Of a stretch of DNA of 36,185 bases, positions 35,121 to 36,185 are shown piece after piece. The translations under genes and the position numbers were made by a program. The notes beneath the pieces were generated by a model. It did no database searches and was not told where the DNA came from. It saw only the letters and a program-made list of their open reading frames with translations. Position 1 is the first letter of the stretch. Every line of letters begins with the position of its first letter. The stretch lies in the IMG/VR virus record IMGVR_UViG_3300032117_000086, positions 1 to 36,185 of that record. The stretch is one strand, 5' to 3'. The stretch is from a virus.

Positions 35121-35750
35121 ATGAGCAATACTCCTTTACCTGCAGTACAACAACAAGCTGTTCTTAATAAAAGTAGAAAAGATAAATTTCTGCTTATTTT
35201 AGACTTACCTGATTCTTTAAAACAGATTAATATAGTAAATCAGTTAGATAGAGATACGACTAAGGTAAGTTTAGATTCTTTACAATATTCAGTATATGGA
35301 ACTGTTGTACCACCTACTACTGTAAGCCCTGTCGGTATGGCGTATGCAGGTCAAACACTAAGCTTAACAACAGGTAAGAGAGATAAATATCCAGAAATTA
35401 CAGTTAACTTTACTGTTGATAACGGCTTTAATAACTGGTGGGTGCTTTGGAAGTGGTTGGATTACATAAACGGCTCGCAAACAAGCGTAATGGATCCGAA
35501 TAATCTTTCCCCAACCGCTTACGGAGCAACTGGTAAACCTGTTATTAATAGTCTTACTAATTTACAACCATACCAAACAACTATAAATGTGTATGGATTG
35601 GATGAATACAATAATAATAAAATCCGTTTTACGTATAGTAAAGCATTTATTACAGGTTTAACCGGAATAACGTACAATTATAGAGATGCTGATCAACTTG
35701 AGTCGTCTTTTACGTTCTCATTTAGTCAGTTAAATGCAGAATTACTTTAA
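35121..35750 (+). CDS. Tail tube-like protein
   Basis: 209 residues, one base after the stop of the nucleotidyltransferase gene. The pattern fits contractile-tail tube proteins: an N-terminal beta segment (KFLLILDLPDSL), the loop VPPTTVSPVGMAYAGQTLSL, then KRDKYPEITVNFTVDNGFNN followed by WWVLWKWLDYING, and C-terminal strands (YQTTINVYGLDEYNNNKIRF, SSFTFSFSQLNAEL). T4 gp19 is about 160 residues, so this one is longer. It lies directly before the sheath gene, which supports the call, although in T4 the tube gene follows the sheath. An alternative is another tube-fold tail protein such as a tail terminator or baseplate-tube adaptor. Confidence 0.55.
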   Translation: MSNTPLPAVQQQAVLNKSRKDKFLLILDLPDSLKQINIVNQLDRDTTKVSLDSLQYSVYGTVVPPTTVSPVGMAYAGQTLSLTTGKRDKYPEITVNFTVDNGFNNWWVLWKWLDYINGSQTSVMDPNNLSPTAYGATGKPVINSLTNLQPYQTTINVYGLDEYNNNKIRFTYSKAFITGLTGITYNYRDADQLESSFTFSFSQLNAELL

Positions 35751-35777
35751 TTTGTTGAGGTTTCATTCCGAAAACGC

Positions 35778-35784
35778 CTAAATA
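35778..35784 (+). promoter_or_regulatory. T4-type late promoter motif CTAAATA
   Basis: The plus strand reads CCTAAATAATAGTATAATAC, 16 bases between motif and the sheath ATG at 35801. It gives the sheath gene its own late promoter within the 50-base gap. Confidence 0.55.
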
Positions 35785-35800
35785 ATAGTATAATACTACT

Positions 35801-36185
35801 ATGGCTACCTTACGTCAAATACAATCCCCTGGTGTACAAATTAACGAAATCGACTTAAGCACAAGATCTACAGTTCCAAACGGTACTAACATATTCGTTA
35901 CTGGATTTGCCGCTCAAGGACCTTCTAATGAGATTATAAATCTTACTACCAGCTCGGACTTTTTAAATATTTTCGGTGCACCAACAAATGCCGCTGAACG
36001 TTATTTTTATTACACGGTTAATCAATTATTTACAGGCGGTACAAACGCACAAGTACAAGTAGCTCGTTTACCTTACGGTGCTGATTTAGGAGATGGTTAC
36101 AATTCAAGTAAATATAGCGCATTAGTATTTCCAGTTATTCCTTTACAACCTGGTCAAACATTAGATAATGCATCTACATCAGCTA
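35801..36185 (+). CDS. Tail sheath protein, N-terminal part (T4 gp18-like)
   Basis: 128 codons are present before the right edge cuts the gene. The N-terminus MATLRQIQSPGVQINEIDLS matches the conserved opening of T4-type sheath proteins (SPGVxxxExDLS). NIFVTGFAAQGPSNEIINLT and SDFLNIFGAPTNAAERYFYY continue the family pattern. In such phages the sheath polymerises around the tube and contracts to drive it into the host envelope. It follows the tube-like gene by 50 bases and has a CTAAATA motif upstream. The C-terminal domain that carries most sheath-sheath contacts lies outside the window. Confidence 0.9.
   Translation, partial: MATLRQIQSPGVQINEIDLSTRSTVPNGTNIFVTGFAAQGPSNEIINLTTSSDFLNIFGAPTNAAERYFYYTVNQLFTGGTNAQVQVARLPYGADLGDGYNSSKYSALVFPVIPLQPGQTLDNASTSA

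Noticed and set aside
1-36185. tRNA genes, integrase or attachment sites
   Set aside because: The gaps between genes are too short to hold a tRNA except 10084-10166, which shows no cloverleaf. No recombinase motif was seen in any product.

Overview
This window looks like the virion-morphogenesis region of a large tailed phage with a contractile tail, a distant relative of the T4-like myoviruses. The anchors are a gp17-type terminase large subunit (31470-33263, minus), the start of a T4-type tail sheath gene cut by the right edge (35801-36185, plus), a tube-like protein beside it, a gp14-like neck protein, and TATAAATA-type late-promoter motifs in front of many structural genes. The DNA is AT-rich and the gene style is that of marine phages. 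A phage-borne protein with a signal peptide and an outer-membrane-barrel look suggests a Gram-negative host. No integrase, tRNA, CRISPR array or insertion sequence was seen. No gene-free stretch reaches 300 bases; the longest gap is 83 bases.

Layout, left to right. (1) 1-9161, minus strand: a large tail-fibre-like protein open at the left edge, a small PKD-like protein, a 531-residue structural protein, a 950-residue collagen-like fibre with an S74 chaperone tail, a baseplate-associated-like protein and a small Cys-cluster protein. (2) 9175-10083: a short collagen-like S74 fibre. (3) 10167-14816: an accessory cassette holding a small outer-membrane-barrel candidate, a DUF401-like inner-membrane transporter, a U32-family/SAM-methyltransferase fusion and two unrecognised proteins. 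(4) 14832-16986: two tandem paralogous tail proteins. (5) 16990-29352: five large collagen-like fibres of 366 to 1210 residues, built of Gly-X-Y arrays separated by shared beta modules. (6) 29362-36185: head, neck, packaging and tail genes on mixed strands: neck-like (minus), acidic scaffold-like (plus), terminase (minus), an unknown, a nucleotidyltransferase, tube-like and sheath (plus).

The minus-strand genes are packed almost head to tail, often joined as TAA-N-ATG, and read leftward from about 30.4 kb. The most unusual part is the fibre island. Seven complete collagen-like genes carry two kinds of triplet array: Gly-Ala-Gln/Gly-Ala-Thr/Gly-Pro-Gln, and an aromatic type Gly-(Phe/Tyr/Ile/Trp)-(Ser/Thr). 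Four of the seven end in an intramolecular chaperone domain with an intact Ser/Lys dyad. The accessory cassette is the other notable part: a transporter plus outer-membrane barrel pair, and an enzyme that joins a U32 iron-sulfur-type domain to a methyltransferase.
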